From: Martensiomyces pterosporus
Lineage: Eukaryota > Kickxellomycota > Kickxellomycetes > Kickxellales > Kickxellaceae
Reading direction: 5' to 3'
Length of the DNA: 64,000 nt
Assembly (NCBI GenBank): GCA_025201845.1
Contig: MU603963.1
Coordinates: 1-64,000, forward strand
A program made the translations under genes and the position numbers. This document shows positions 21,682-32,579 of the stretch, piece after piece. The number at the start of each line of letters is the position of its first letter. Positions within the stretch are counted from its first letter, which is position 1. The notes beneath the pieces are model-generated. The model made no database searches and had not been told where the DNA came from. It saw only the letters and a list, made by a program, of their open reading frames with translations.

Positions 21682-24422
21682 TCCAGCGCTGCAGTTTCCG
21701 TTTTTTTAAAGGTTGATATATTGTGTAGATGTCAGCGTGTAGGCTTGGGCAAGGAGAGCCAGCAGACGTAGTGTGTATGTGAGGTGTGGCGGCTACATAT
21801 AGTGCATAGCAGGATAATAGGTGTGCGGAGATGCGACTGTGCACTATACACTCGGCACGGAATTGCATTCAGTGTCCTGGTGGTAGCCCAGCGCACTGTT
21901 ATGGTATTGGCCAAAGGAGCATGAGGTGCTGCTGTGCCTTGGCCATGTATCATAGATGTTTACACATTAGATGGTGGGGGATGCTTGAGTACATATACAT
22001 GTGCAGGAGTAGCATTGCAGCCGCAAATGGCGAACACGATGCCACCCGTTTTTGGGGGTTGGGGAAAGGGCACTGCCAAAGCAAGGGCGATTTCAAGGTA
22101 CAGCATATTCCAGAAACTAGGCAGCAAGGTGTTGTGTGGAGTGGGCGTACCATGATATGGCGGGAATCAGCAGCTTTAAATGGGACAGCACGGACACGAA
22201 AGCGCAACGCGGAGAAGGCAAACAACAATCACAATGAGGATTGAGCTGGGTAGCAGGCCGAAATACCGACAGCTGATTCGACAGCCATGGGTGTGTGTGT
22301 TTTTGCGCGAGAGTCAGCTGGACACACAAGGGGCGGCTGGCTTAGGTACATGGGCTCAATCACTAAGGTTGCTGTGGAGAAGGAAAAAAAATATGCTTAG
22401 GTACAAGGCAGCAGAGCTGCTGCACTCCATATCAGCCGCCATTGCCCGTACAATGCATGCCAGCATACATGCGTTTGGGAGGAGGGTGCTTCGTTCCACC
22501 CACTTGTCTCCTTTCCTACTCTCCTGTCTCTGCTCTGTTCATGTGTGTTTTGCTGTATATGTCCACCCTCCCTCTTCTACCCTATTTATTATTACTCATT
22601 TTTGATTTCTACCAAACAAGTAGTCGTGCTCGTTTACTTTCATTAGTGTGGCTGTCCATCTCCTCTCCATCGTCCTTTTCTTTCGATTGATTATTAGTTG
22701 TTTCGTACAAGTCTTTTCCATCCACCGTACGTTGTTTTCAATATCTTTCCTTCTTGTTCCTGTTCTCAGTCTGCTGCTGCTGCCCTTCCCTGCCACACAT
22801 CTTGACACCAACCTCTTTATTGCTATTTTGCAAATAACACCTGCCTTGGCCTCTTGCAGGCCCCCCTCTTTTCCCATTCTTGTATACCAAAGCGCACGTC
22901 GGGCACACGAATAGCAGTCAGAGAGAAAGGCACGGGCGCACATTCGATTGTTGGTGGGCTATTTTCCAGTTCATATTGGGCATCCCACAGATTCAGCCTT
23001 TGCTCTTGCCAGCCGTCCTGCACGCTTGCACTTGATCCAACCGACTAAAAAAACCAACTGCTTTGTAAATAGAATGTAAGTACACCCCCGCTACACCCCT
23101 CCTCCCCTCTCCATCTACTGCAGCGGTGGCAGCTGTGCTCGTGTGTGTTCTGCTGCCTGCTCATCTCCATACGCCCTACCACTTGGCATCCACCAGAACA
23201 ATCGTGAGTTCTGGGATGATGGATGCCCACAGAGGCAGCAGCAGGGATGCACGAAGAATCACAGCTTGGTGCGTAAGAGCGACGGAGGTGGGAGCAAGTG
23301 AACAATAACCCTCGTAATGAAACGTGCGACAACCAAGCAGCACGACAAACACGCACGTCTTTTCTTTCGCTCGCATCAATTGTTTTGCTATGAATGCTTG
23401 CAAAAGACACCACGCGCCTCGTCCCACCTTGGCTCGTACACCTAGCAGCTCGCATTCTCTTTTTGTTGCTGCTGCCGCTGCTGCCGATACTAGCTCTCCC
23501 TTAGCATATTTTGTGTGGCTCAGTCAGTTGCCAAAACAGCGTGTTAGTTGCAGAGTAGTTGCAGACAATAATGAGCGGGCGAGCCTTTTGCGGAGCTCCA
23601 AACATTTGGAGGTGTGCATAGCTGCCTAGCCATTGACGCCCGGTGCCTCATGCATCCATCCCCAATCTCCAGTCCTCCTCACCAACTCGCAATTGTCCTA
23701 CAAAATCAGCGGCTGGTTGCGGTCGCATGTGAGCTGCTGATGAGAGCCTAGTATCCACCGTGCTCCTGCTGTGCTCTTGGCGCATATGCTGCTCGCGGCG
23801 CGCGTTGAGCTACCTGGCATGCCCTCTGTCTCCAACACCGTACACCACATTCTACATGGCGCCAATGTCTACATGCAACATCGCGCCTCCTGTCTGGCCG
23901 GTCCTTCGTGGCGGTTGGAGGCTCTTCACGCATTCGCCAAGGAGAAAGAGTGTGGACAAAAATAGCCTCCGTTTGCACGGGAGGAGCTCTTTTGTGGTGG
24001 TTCATGAAAAAGGGAAGCGAGAACAGCAAAATACAGGCGAGTGCGGCAGCAGCGGCTCCAGCTCCCTCCCTCAGCACTCTAAAAGGAGACTTTTCTTACT
24101 GGGAGGGGAGGAGGCTCCATTGTCGTTTTCCTTCCTCCTTTCCCTCCTTGTGCTTGGTGTGCTGGCTTCTAATCCCACTCAGAAACCTCAAATATCCACC
24201 ACCTCTCTTCTCCATCTCTCTTGTCGCTATTTCTCTACTTCTCTGTACACTTTTTTTTCTTCTTTCTGCGCAAATAGCCTCCCAAACCTGTTGTGGTTTC
24301 TTTTGTTAGTCTCGATACATAGGTGTACATTATTAACGTCCCTAATAATGTCTAACGTATACCACTATTCTCCCTCGGTGCCTGCTCGCCATCCACTTAG
24401 CACCTCTCGTTCTCTTGTTAGC
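21682..24422. other. 2.7 kb upstream of the cold-shock gene
   Basis: No gene I can support. From about 22,500 the + strand is pyrimidine-rich, strongest at 22,500-22,870 and 24,100-24,300, as in long fungal 5' leaders. The frame of the cold-shock gene is open upstream to 23,760 and contains an in-frame ATG at 24348. Leader introns are possible (GTAAGT at about 23,076) but unproven. Confidence 0.35.
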
Positions 24423-26043
24423 ATGGCGACGATGAAGACCGGGCGTGTCAAGTTCTTCAACAGCCAGAAGGGCTACGGGTTTGTCATCCCCGACGAGCCC
24501 ATCGACGGCAATGCTGAAGGTACGTTGTCAAGGTGCTTTCTCACTATAGTGGCAGTGGTGTCGGGGTTCCCTCCGTTTATGATATCAGGAAATGCGTGGC
24601 CGCACCCCCGCCTGCCATTTATAGGCTTTGCTTTTCTACGGGATGGGAGGTCCTCGTCAGAGATGCGCATGGGTGCTTCGCAGCACTATATCTCCTTATA
24701 TGCAGAGGGCTGTTGCGCTTAGCGCCGCCTGCGTGCTGATGCGAGGTCGTGTTTGACACTGGTTACTGCCCCTATTCTGTGTGGAGATTTGCTAGTTCCG
24801 ATTATTGACTACAGCTTTTGCGCCTGCGTGTCCACAACCAATTCTATGCCTGTTAACCAATATGTAGTTTTCGTTCACCATACAGTGATCCACAATGGCG
24901 GTGGATTCAAGAGCCTAGCCGAGGTACGCAAAAGCATATACAATCCCCTCGTGCGAAGATCCTTCATTGCTGGACAAAGCTCTGCCAGTCTTGCGACTCG
25001 CTAACCTCTCATGCACATTCTGCCAATCATCTCTCTTTGCTGCTTGTTGACGTAGGGCGAGCAGGTATGCTTTCGCTCCGGTTGTTGCTGCAGAAGCAAG
25101 GCCCAAGGAGCGGCCAAAATGTTGGTGGTTGTGTGTCTTAATTACAACGGCAAGCACATCATTATTCGGCTGTCCCAACCCGCGGCCCAATCAAGCCAAC
25201 GGCTGCCATTGTTCAGCAGCCAAGGGGAACCAAAATATCCTAATGCCTGCTGGCATTATTATATTTCCGCTTTCCTCTTCCAGCAATGCCCACCAGCACC
25301 TGGCAAAGCCCACATCCCCAATATACGAAGGCTTCTATGCAATGCATCACGAGTAACCTCTCGGTGCTTTATATGCCTGCTTCATGTCCGTGTAGGTTGA
25401 ATTCGAGGTGGTCAAGGGCCCAAAAGGGCTACAGGCGTCGCGGGTCACCGGCCCAAACGGTGCTTATGTGCGCGGCGACCCCTACATCCGGAACCGCCCC
25501 AAGCCCCTAAGCGCCGTCGGCAGCAATAGCAGTGGGAGCTACTACCCGTACACCCACCACTTCCCGGCCAGCTACTCCCAGGTCCTACCATACACCAGCC
25601 CGCTGACGCAGCCTCACTACAGCGCGTTCCCCTACTCGACGACGCAGGCCGGGGGATTCGTGCTTCCGCCAGTGAGCGCCACAATCGGCGATTCGCGTGC
25701 GCTGATCACTGGCACGGGAGCGGGAACTGGGGGCAGCTCGCAGCTACCGCCGCCACCACCACCGCAGTTCTACAGTGCTCAAGCCGCCCCCCATATCCCC
25801 CAGCATATGCAGCATGCCGCACACCAGGTGCCAAGCATGCCCGTGTACGAGCAATTCTTAAGGCAGCAGCCTCCGCCGCAGACATACGAGGCACCCTCGT
25901 TCGCTCAGCCATCCGCTGCCGGCAATGTGAGCGGTATCCCGCTGCCTCGCCCGTCTCCACCTCCTGGATTCACGTCGTCCAGCCGCCAGGATTCGGGGTC
26001 ATCGCAGATCAGTGGCAACCAGTTTGCACAGTTCCCGGAGTGA
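24423..26043 (+). CDS. Cold-shock-domain RNA-binding protein with a 9-nt microexon
   Basis: Nucleic-acid-binding protein with one cold-shock domain (about 4-70) and a long Pro/Gln/Ser-rich tail, 269 residues. Exons 24423-24519, 24868-24923, 25056-25064 and 25396-26043; introns of 348, 132 and 331 nt begin GTACG, GTACG and GTATG and end in TAG. RNP1-like GYGFV (17-21) and RNP2-like VFVHH (33-37) are intact. The third exon is GGCGAGCAG, encoding Gly-Glu-Gln; without it the conserved SLAEGEQVEFEVV stretch would lack three residues. All junctions are in phase. An in-frame ATG at 24348 would add 25 residues. Such proteins bind single-stranded RNA or DNA and act in mRNA stability or translation; the tail suggests condensate or protein contacts, which is inference. 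Confidence 0.88.
25056..25064 (+). other. Microexon, 9 nt (Gly-Glu-Gln)
   Basis: Flanked by CGTAG on the left and GTATGC on the right, phase 0 on both sides. It supplies the three residues that the cold-shock-domain consensus requires between SLAE and VEFEV. Skipping it would keep the frame. Confidence 0.82.
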
Positions 26044-26430
26044 AAAACCACAGCAGCACACCAAACACAAGAAAAAAGAAAGCAAGAGCAAAAACAACCG
26101 CACACATCGACACGAACAAGCATGCATACACAGCTCCATGTCGCTTGGCTCCTTGGCAGACTTGAAACCCCGCCATCCAATACCCACATCTACATTCCCT
26201 CCTTTTCTCTCACTCTTCCTCCATTCCGCTCTCAGCTTCCCTGTAATTTCTCTTTTTCTTCTTCTTCCGTCTCTATTGCTTCGATATTATTTTCTTCTTT
26301 CTTTATTCCTTATGTTGCTGGCTGGCATGTATACTCCTTTCATCAATTGTGCCCCCTTTTCGACTGTGTAAATGAATATATTAAAGATGAAAGATGAAAG
26401 ATGGCTAGTGAATAGGAAAGCCCCTGGCAG
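26044..26430. other. Convergent intergenic region
   Basis: Between the stop codons of the cold-shock gene and PRP40, so it holds both 3' untranslated regions. Pyrimidine-rich on the + strand at 26190-26330. A heptamer AAGATGA is repeated about three times at 26384-26404. Confidence 0.4.
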
Positions 26431-28521
26431 TTAAGCAACCATCTCTCCCTCCTCGAGCTCGCTCGAGTAGTCAGCAGAGAGCCTCTGGCCAGAGCCACCA
26501 CCAGCAGAAGCGGCGGCGGCGGCAGCAGCGTTCTCTACAACTGCCTTGTCAATCTTTATCTTAGCCTGGCGGTCAGCCAAATGGCTAGCCTCATCCATTG
26601 CTGGGCTGCGCGAGCGCTTCCGAGACTCGGCTGCTTCACGCCGCCTCTTCCGCTGCTGCTGCTTCTCTTGCTGGCGCTCCACGACATGGTCAAACACATC
26701 GCGGCAGCTCTGCTCGTTGTCCATGTCGTGGAACTCTGGCAGCCTCACAATCCGCGCCTTCTCCGCCTCCCACTTGGAGTCAGCCTCCAGAGGCGGTTCC
26801 AAGTCATACAGCGCATACTTGAAGTCGTCCATGAGCCGGCGCTTATGTCGTAGCTGCCTTTCCTCCTCCTCCTCCTTCCGCCTCACAGCCTTGATCACAA
26901 GCTGCTCGTGGATATACTCAACATGCTTGCTCGAGATGCCGCCAAGCTCTTGCGCGAGCTTTTGGACCTCGCTCAGCGGTGTATCAACATGAACACGGAA
27001 TCCGCAGTCTTTCATCGTCGCCTCAAGCCGCTTGCGCTCGCGGTACACTTCCTCGTTGAGCAACTCGACTTCGTCCCAGAACAACTCCTGAGGCGTGGAC
27101 CCAGCCTGTCCGAGCATCTCAATGTACCTCACGTCGCTTTTGATCAAAGGGTAGAGCTCCGACCACGTACTCACAGGCGTGATCTCGGGCCTATGCTCAT
27201 CCAGCAGTTCACGGAATCTGTCCCGGTTCTGTCGCTCGCGACGGAACACTGCATCCTTATCCTTCTGCCGCTGCTCAGCATCTCGCTGCTCGGCGTTCAC
27301 CATAGCCCTCTCGAATGCGTCCATAAAGTCCAGCATACTCAGCCCGGCCTCAGGGTCAACTGCGCCCGATTCGCCATCCTTCACAGCACTCTTGTGCACC
27401 ACAGTGTCCATGCCCATGAGCTTACTTTTGTCCGTGCGCAGAACCGGCATCAGCGAGTCCGGGAACTTCTCCAAGAGCCTCACCTTGACGTCTGCCCATC
27501 TGGCGCTCACCCTCAAGTCAGAGAGGTACTCCACCACCTCGTCCATTTTCTCGTTCCGCGTTCTGCGTCTTGATTCCTTCAGCTCCCTGACGTACTCGTC
27601 CATGTACTCGCCAAACAGCCTGCTGCGTTCGGCATTGGTGGGTACGTTGGTGAAGGCTGCAAGATCGCGCGCCAAGTGGGCCACTTTCCTGAACCGCGAA
27701 TACTCGCTAATGGGCAGCGAATCAAGCATGGCGAAAAACTCCTCGTGCCGCTTCTTCTCCTGCCGCCGCCGCACCTCGCGTTCCTCTTCGCGCACCCTTG
27801 CCATGTACTTGTTGAATGCCTCCTTTCGCTCATGCAGCGTCTTCAATGCCCGGTAGGTGGGGTTGTTGACCACTGCGCGCATCGTTTGCTCCCACGTCCA
27901 GTCCCCCGCTACGCCGTGCGACCTAAGCATGTCTATGAATGCATGCTCGGCCTCCTCCACAGTCCTGAACTCCACACGCTGCGGGGGCCTCATTGATTCC
28001 AGTGCTGCCATCGGTGGCACGGGTGGTGGTCTGAAATCGGGCTGGCGGAACCCAGGCCTGACTCCAGGGGGCGGGAGCGGCGCAGCTGGAGGAAGAATTT
28101 CTGGCCGTGGTGCTGGCATGGCTGGGACCACAGAAGGCGTCACAGCAGCAGCAGCAGCAGCAGCAGGCTGTGTGGCAATAGGCACTGTCTCCGCTACTGG
28201 CTTGTTCGAGGACTCCTCTTTCTTTTCCTCGTCTGCGCTCTTCTGGGGCGTCTCTTCGTTACCGCCCTTGGTCAGCTCCTCGGGCTTAGTCCATGTCGAC
28301 TTCTTCGTTACCGTGTTGTACCAGTAGGGCTTGCCATCTTTCGCGTACTCCTTCCACACTGACTTCCGCTCCTGCGGCGTTTTGAGCTCGTCGGGCTTCT
28401 CCCACGTGGTCGCCTTTGTCTCTCGGTTAAAGTAATACGCCCGCCCGTCGTTCGATGTGTACTCGATCCATGCTGATCTGGTACTAGGGGCTGCTTGGTT
28501 TGCTCTGGAATCCGACGACAT
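26431..28521 (-). CDS. PRP40: Pre-mRNA splicing factor Prp40 (WW/FF protein)
   Basis: U1 snRNP-associated protein that bridges the 5' splice site and the branch-point complex. Single exon of 696 residues with ATG at 28521. Two WW domains lie near the start, about 16-46 (SAWIEYTSNDGRAYYFN...TTWEKP) and 54-83 (SVWKEYAKDGKPYWYN...STWTKP), followed by a Pro/Ala-rich linker with an Ala run, then a series of FF domains from about 190 to 600 (for example AFIDMLRSHGVAGDWTWEQ). The C-terminus is basic, KQQQRKRRREAAESRKRSRS, then acidic at the end (ELEEGEMVA). Order and length match Prp40/PRPF40 proteins. Confidence 0.95.
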   Translation of the reverse strand: MSSDSRANQAAPSTRSAWIEYTSNDGRAYYFNRETKATTWEKPDELKTPQERKSVWKEYAKDGKPYWYNTVTKKSTWTKPEELTKGGNEETPQKSADEEKKEESSNKPVAETVPIATQPAAAAAAAVTPSVVPAMPAPRPEILPPAAPLPPPGVRPGFRQPDFRPPPVPPMAALESMRPPQRVEFRTVEEAEHAFIDMLRSHGVAGDWTWEQTMRAVVNNPTYRALKTLHERKEAFNKYMARVREEEREVRRRQEKKRHEEFFAMLDSLPISEYSRFRKVAHLARDLAAFTNVPTNAERSRLFGEYMDEYVRELKESRRRTRNEKMDEVVEYLSDLRVSARWADVKVRLLEKFPDSLMPVLRTDKSKLMGMDTVVHKSAVKDGESGAVDPEAGLSMLDFMDAFERAMVNAEQRDAEQRQKDKDAVFRRERQNRDRFRELLDEHRPEITPVSTWSELYPLIKSDVRYIEMLGQAGSTPQELFWDEVELLNEEVYRERKRLEATMKDCGFRVHVDTPLSEVQKLAQELGGISSKHVEYIHEQLVIKAVRRKEEEEERQLRHKRRLMDDFKYALYDLEPPLEADSKWEAEKARIVRLPEFHDMDNEQSCRDVFDHVVERQQEKQQQRKRRREAAESRKRSRSPAMDEASHLADRQAKIKIDKAVVENAAAAAAASAGGGSGQRLSADYSSELEEGEMVA
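28143..28166. repeat. (CAG)8 run encoding poly-Ala
   Basis: Eight CAG units on the + strand; in the PRP40 frame they read as an Ala run in the linker after the WW domains. Confidence 0.85.
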
Positions 28522-28803
28522 TGCACAGATACTTGCTCCCTTGCTTCTGTAGAAAACAGCAGAATGCCGGCCGGGGATTGAAACAAAATGGGTTTATTGC
28601 TACACTGCTGTAGTTGCAAGAAAGACAGCCAGAAAAATGCCAACGGGAGATCAAAACACTCCTATTTTGTGGCCAGCTCATGCGCGCAACTACACCAACA
28701 GCACATATGAGCATCTGTATTGGGTGTAGTCACGTGGATTGCCCTACTAAAGGACGACATGCCGGGTGCTATTTGAGCCGGTGCTGCTAGCAATGCGTCA
28801 AAT

Positions 28804-31800
28804 TCATATGGCCCATGTCTCATCCACGGCCTGATCCGCATCAATAAACGGCTCCGCAATAGACTTGATCATCGCCTCGCCGCAAAGAACGCACTCGCCA
28901 GCAACCAGGGTGTCCAGCTGCTTCTTGACTCTCCTCAGCTGCTGCTCAAGCTGCTCGTCTGACTCCTTTGTGCCGCCCTCGCGGTTGCTCTTTCCAGTCA
29001 GCGGAGTCAGCCGTATCTGCCTCCTCTGCTTCATGATCTCCATGCTCTGGCTCTGCAGCTCATGGATCCTCCTCCTCTGCACGCGATTGCAAGCGCCCAC
29101 GACACGGCGAGTAAGACAGTCTGTGTGGAACGAGTGCTGGCAGGGAAACACATAGAACTGCCTCAGCCACAGCGGCTGATCACACACCTGGCACGACTCC
29201 TCCGCGTTCAATATGGCAAATCTGTTCTTCAAGCCCTTCATGTCCCTCTGCATAGCCTCAGCCGTGCGCGCAGCCTCGTCCATCTCGTTCCGCAGATCCT
29301 GGATCCGAACCTCGTAGTCCTCCAGCGCCGTACAAATGTCGTCCTTAAAGTCGTCGACACAGGTGAAATCGGGGAAGAATGGCAGGACATCCTCAACACC
29401 CAGCCTATTTGACCTGCGAATCAGCTCCATGACCTCGGCTGCGGGCCTGTTGGCCTTGATGACGTGCTGTGCGATCTTTAGCCATAGCCTCTTGCACAGC
29501 TTATCGTCGCCCTCAGGCCGCTCCGCGTGTATCTGCGCCAGCTCAATGTCCTCGTGCTTGAGCGCCAGGTCAACCGCATCCTCGTAGAGTTTTAAGAGGC
29601 TGTAGAGGTGGACGCAGCTCTGTATCCGCCCATACCGCTTGCACATACGCAGGGCATAGTCGGGGTCGTAGAGCATGTCCTTGCCGTATGCAGTGAGGAA
29701 CACCATCAGCTCGGACTCGTCGCTCAACGTAGATTCCTTTGCGAGGAGCGTCAGGTAGTAGTTATACACGATGGGGTCGCGGCACATTTGCTTCTGGACA
29801 CAGAACTTCAAGTACCTGACTGCCTGGTTTGGCCCGCTTGCACTGTCTCCTTCGTACCGCATCAAAGCAGGGATAAGCTTGTTTGCCGTCAGACTCGGTT
29901 GGCGCATGAGAATGTCCACCAGAACTTTGGGCTGTGCGCTCATAAGGACAGGCGCGTATTTGTAGAACATATCGGGAGTGCCGTAGTGGCCCAGGACCTC
30001 GATTGCGCGCAGATACTCCTCCTTCTCCATCCAGTACTCGACGACACGCTCGTAGTCGCCGCGCAGCGTCGCATAGTAGAGCCAGAAGTCGCGCCGTCCG
30101 TGGCTCTCCGCTAGCTGGTACGTCGTCCTTGGGTCAACCGAGCCTTGGTACCGTTCAATCAGCGCGTAAAGCTCCTCCTTTATAGTCTGTTTTTCCTTCT
30201 CGTATCCAGCCACCGCACTGGGCTGCTGCTGCTGCTGCGGCTGCGGCTTGCCGTTAGGAATGAGCAACTCGGCTGACTTAGCCTGTTGTGGCATTTCGTT
30301 CTTTGTCGCTGGTCCAGCAACTGCGGCAGCAGCGGCGATTTTGGCATCCACAACACCAAGCATGCTGAGGTATATCTCAATGAGCCACATAACCAAAAGC
30401 GTGATCTGCGTCTGGTCCTGTTTCCTCAGCGTGCCGAGCTTAGAGAGCAAGTAGCTTCTGAGCACGCTGTTGTCCTTGATATCGACGAATTTTAACGCAG
30501 CCTCTTCAAAGCTCACAGATGTGCGCGCAAAACACTCGGCCGACTGCTTATAGTCTCCCAGCGCAAAATAGTGGTCAGCCTGGGCACGCAAGACCTTGTC
30601 TCTCTGGGCATCGTTGTAGCACCGTTTCAGAGCAGCATCGAACTGGCGGCGCGAAAGGTAGATATCCCAGACGTCGCGGTCCTCGTCGGTGACTACCAGC
30701 TCGTAGATGCTTGACGGGGAGTAGAGCCAGTATGTCTGCTTGGTGCGGTCCACTACTAGCCCCTGCAGGGCCTCGCCACTGCCGCCGCTGGCTACGATCT
30801 GGTCGAATGACAGCTTGCAGTTGAGCATGCTGACTGCCTGCGCGCGGTCTGGGTACTGGAGCACAATGTGGAACTCGGTCAGGGCCAAATCAACTGGCTG
30901 CTCGACACTCGTGCCATCAGCTGCCGGCGATGTTGAGGGGTACGGTAGAAGCGATGCGTTCTCAATCGCGCTGTCACCAGATTCCTGTGCGTCAAAAGCG
31001 AGCTTGCCAAAGAACACGCCCATGGATGTCAGCCAAGCAAAGTCCGTGGCAGTTACCTGCACCTTCCCACCCACTACAGCCTCGCTGTGGTGCAGTGCCA
31101 GCGAGCCAGGGCCGGGCATGCCAGGGATCTCTTGGAAGTTGGGGCTGGCCAGTCCTTCAGCAAGCATGCTCTCGAACACAGCCGACTTTCCGCCCGATGC
31201 CGAGCCCAAGTCAGCGGCGCCAATGATCTGGTATATGCGGGTCCCAGTGGCAACCAGCACCAGATGCTGCTTGAGCCGAGCAGGGAACGGCTCCATAGCG
31301 ATTCCAGTGATTTTCTCGCGGACCGGCAGCTCTCCAGCGCGCTTCAATGCAATTTCGCTGCGCTTCGCCTTGGCATCGTTCCCTGGCCTTAGCTCCGTCT
31401 CGTATATCTTTCCGTCATGTGTGCCCACCAGAATTGTGCGAGTGGACGAATTCGCCGCATCCGCTGCCATGTTATTCCAGGCAACCGCCGTGATCTCCAT
31501 GTTCTTAAACCTGCTCAGCGGCTTTGCCTGGTCCCACCCTTCGTAGTAGTAGAAGCTCTCTCCCTGCGGCGTAGATATCAGCAAGTGCCGGCCAGTGGGG
31601 TCCAGGAATGCACTGCAGGCCTTCAAATCCGTGGGCTTAACGGGGATGTCTGCTTCGGTGATGTTGTGTGCCTCTTGCAAGTCGATGCGCAGGATCTTGG
31701 CGCCCTCGATTACGAGCACTAGAACGTCGTTGGACACTGCCAGGGAGATTATCTGGTTGGGCACCTGGAACTGCACCCGGTCGAGCGAGAATACCGGGGC

Positions 31801-31974
31801 ATCCTCGGCCTCGAGTGTTGTTGTCACGTAGCCATCGACATCTGAATTGAGCGGATTCGCTGGCGGGGCTACGTCATCCAAACCCTTGCTTGTGTGTGAG
31901 CCCGTGGCTGCCAACTGGTCGGGCTGCCGCAGAGCTGCTGATTCGTACTCGGCGTAGTCGTCAAGCAGCGACAT
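28804..31974 (-). CDS. VPS18: HOPS/CORVET core subunit Vps18 (Pep3)
   Basis: Core subunit shared by the HOPS and CORVET tethering complexes, for fusion at endosomes and the vacuole. 1056 residues from the ATG at 31974 (MSLLDDYAEYESAAL); an upstream open extension has no ATG of its own and overlaps MED9. Seen: N-terminal beta-propeller of the Pep3/Vps18 type (about 70-430), then alpha-solenoid/clathrin-repeat region, a coiled coil (roughly 885-920), and a C-terminal RING-H2 finger starting CQVC (Cys 928) with CQHSFHTDC and a later CVLCGE pair. The block between is long and Gln/Lys rich, as is common in this family. A Gln-rich stretch interrupts the solenoid near 600. Confidence 0.94.
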   Translation of the reverse strand: MSLLDDYAEYESAALRQPDQLAATGSHTSKGLDDVAPPANPLNSDVDGYVTTTLEAEDAPVFSLDRVQFQVPNQIISLAVSNDVLVLVIEGAKILRIDLQEAHNITEADIPVKPTDLKACSAFLDPTGRHLLISTPQGESFYYYEGWDQAKPLSRFKNMEITAVAWNNMAADAANSSTRTILVGTHDGKIYETELRPGNDAKAKRSEIALKRAGELPVREKITGIAMEPFPARLKQHLVLVATGTRIYQIIGAADLGSASGGKSAVFESMLAEGLASPNFQEIPGMPGPGSLALHHSEAVVGGKVQVTATDFAWLTSMGVFFGKLAFDAQESGDSAIENASLLPYPSTSPAADGTSVEQPVDLALTEFHIVLQYPDRAQAVSMLNCKLSFDQIVASGGSGEALQGLVVDRTKQTYWLYSPSSIYELVVTDEDRDVWDIYLSRRQFDAALKRCYNDAQRDKVLRAQADHYFALGDYKQSAECFARTSVSFEEAALKFVDIKDNSVLRSYLLSKLGTLRKQDQTQITLLVMWLIEIYLSMLGVVDAKIAAAAAVAGPATKNEMPQQAKSAELLIPNGKPQPQQQQQPSAVAGYEKEKQTIKEELYALIERYQGSVDPRTTYQLAESHGRRDFWLYYATLRGDYERVVEYWMEKEEYLRAIEVLGHYGTPDMFYKYAPVLMSAQPKVLVDILMRQPSLTANKLIPALMRYEGDSASGPNQAVRYLKFCVQKQMCRDPIVYNYYLTLLAKESTLSDESELMVFLTAYGKDMLYDPDYALRMCKRYGRIQSCVHLYSLLKLYEDAVDLALKHEDIELAQIHAERPEGDDKLCKRLWLKIAQHVIKANRPAAEVMELIRRSNRLGVEDVLPFFPDFTCVDDFKDDICTALEDYEVRIQDLRNEMDEAARTAEAMQRDMKGLKNRFAILNAEESCQVCDQPLWLRQFYVFPCQHSFHTDCLTRRVVGACNRVQRRRIHELQSQSMEIMKQRRQIRLTPLTGKSNREGGTKESDEQLEQQLRRVKKQLDTLVAGECVLCGEAMIKSIAEPFIDADQAVDETWAI

Positions 31975-32191
31975 TTCGGTAGGCACAGAATGTATTACAA
32001 TGGCGTGGAAAAGAGCTGAAAATGGAGCAAAACAATAGTAGCTATTACTAAGAAAAACAAGGGAGCAGGCGAACAAGGGTCGGGGGTTCAGGTGTGGTGC
32101 CAAGCAGCCAGTGGGGCGGCTTGCCCCTCTGCTTGTGGGTATGCGAGCGACTCGTGCTGCTGAGAACGAAGCAAAGGCCGAGTCGGGCTGC

Positions 32192-32579
32192 TCATTTGCT
32201 GTACTCACTGAGCTCTTCTAGCTTCTCGTCCAGGTCCCTTTGGCACTCGGCGAGAACCTTGGCCTGGTCGCTCTGTGAGATGCTGATTCCAGGCAAGGAG
32301 GCAACAGTGGCCCGCAGCCTGTTCATGTGGCCTGTGATAGCCTCCATCTATTGTCACAGGAAACGGAGGGAGAGAAAAAACAAACACTCGTTTTAAGCAC
32401 GGCCTGGCACAGCCCGCTGCTGCTTGTCGGCGGTCTACAGACCCGTCTGCGTGCATTCAGCATCCTTTCGTTACCTTTCTTGCCAGCTCTGCTCGCTGCT
32501 CGCTGCTATCGACACACAGGCCGAGTATTTCGGCGCACTGCGGTAGGAGCGTAAAGTCGCTGGGCTTTAGCTGGTCCAT
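32192..32579 (-). CDS. MED9: Mediator subunit 9
   Basis: Small subunit of the Mediator middle module. Exons complement(32475-32579) and complement(32192-32347), joined in phase 0 across a 127-nt intron with donor GTAACG and acceptor AATAG, give 86 residues. The pattern matches MED9: an N-terminal FTLLPQCAEIL helix, then ARKMEAITGHMNRLRATVASLPGI followed by S.S..DQ and a final helix ending LEELSEY, the same order as LP...I, LK.K...M...I..MPGI, Q...L in animal MED9. The Pro-Gly-Ile turn between the last two helices is the key feature. Each exon is too short to attract attention alone. It sits 217 bp upstream of VPS18, same strand, and is divergent from the M28 gene. Confidence 0.8.

Noticed and set aside
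31975..32208. N-terminal extension of Vps18
   Set aside because: No ATG start, hydrophobic non-conserved translation, and it reaches into the MED9 coding end.
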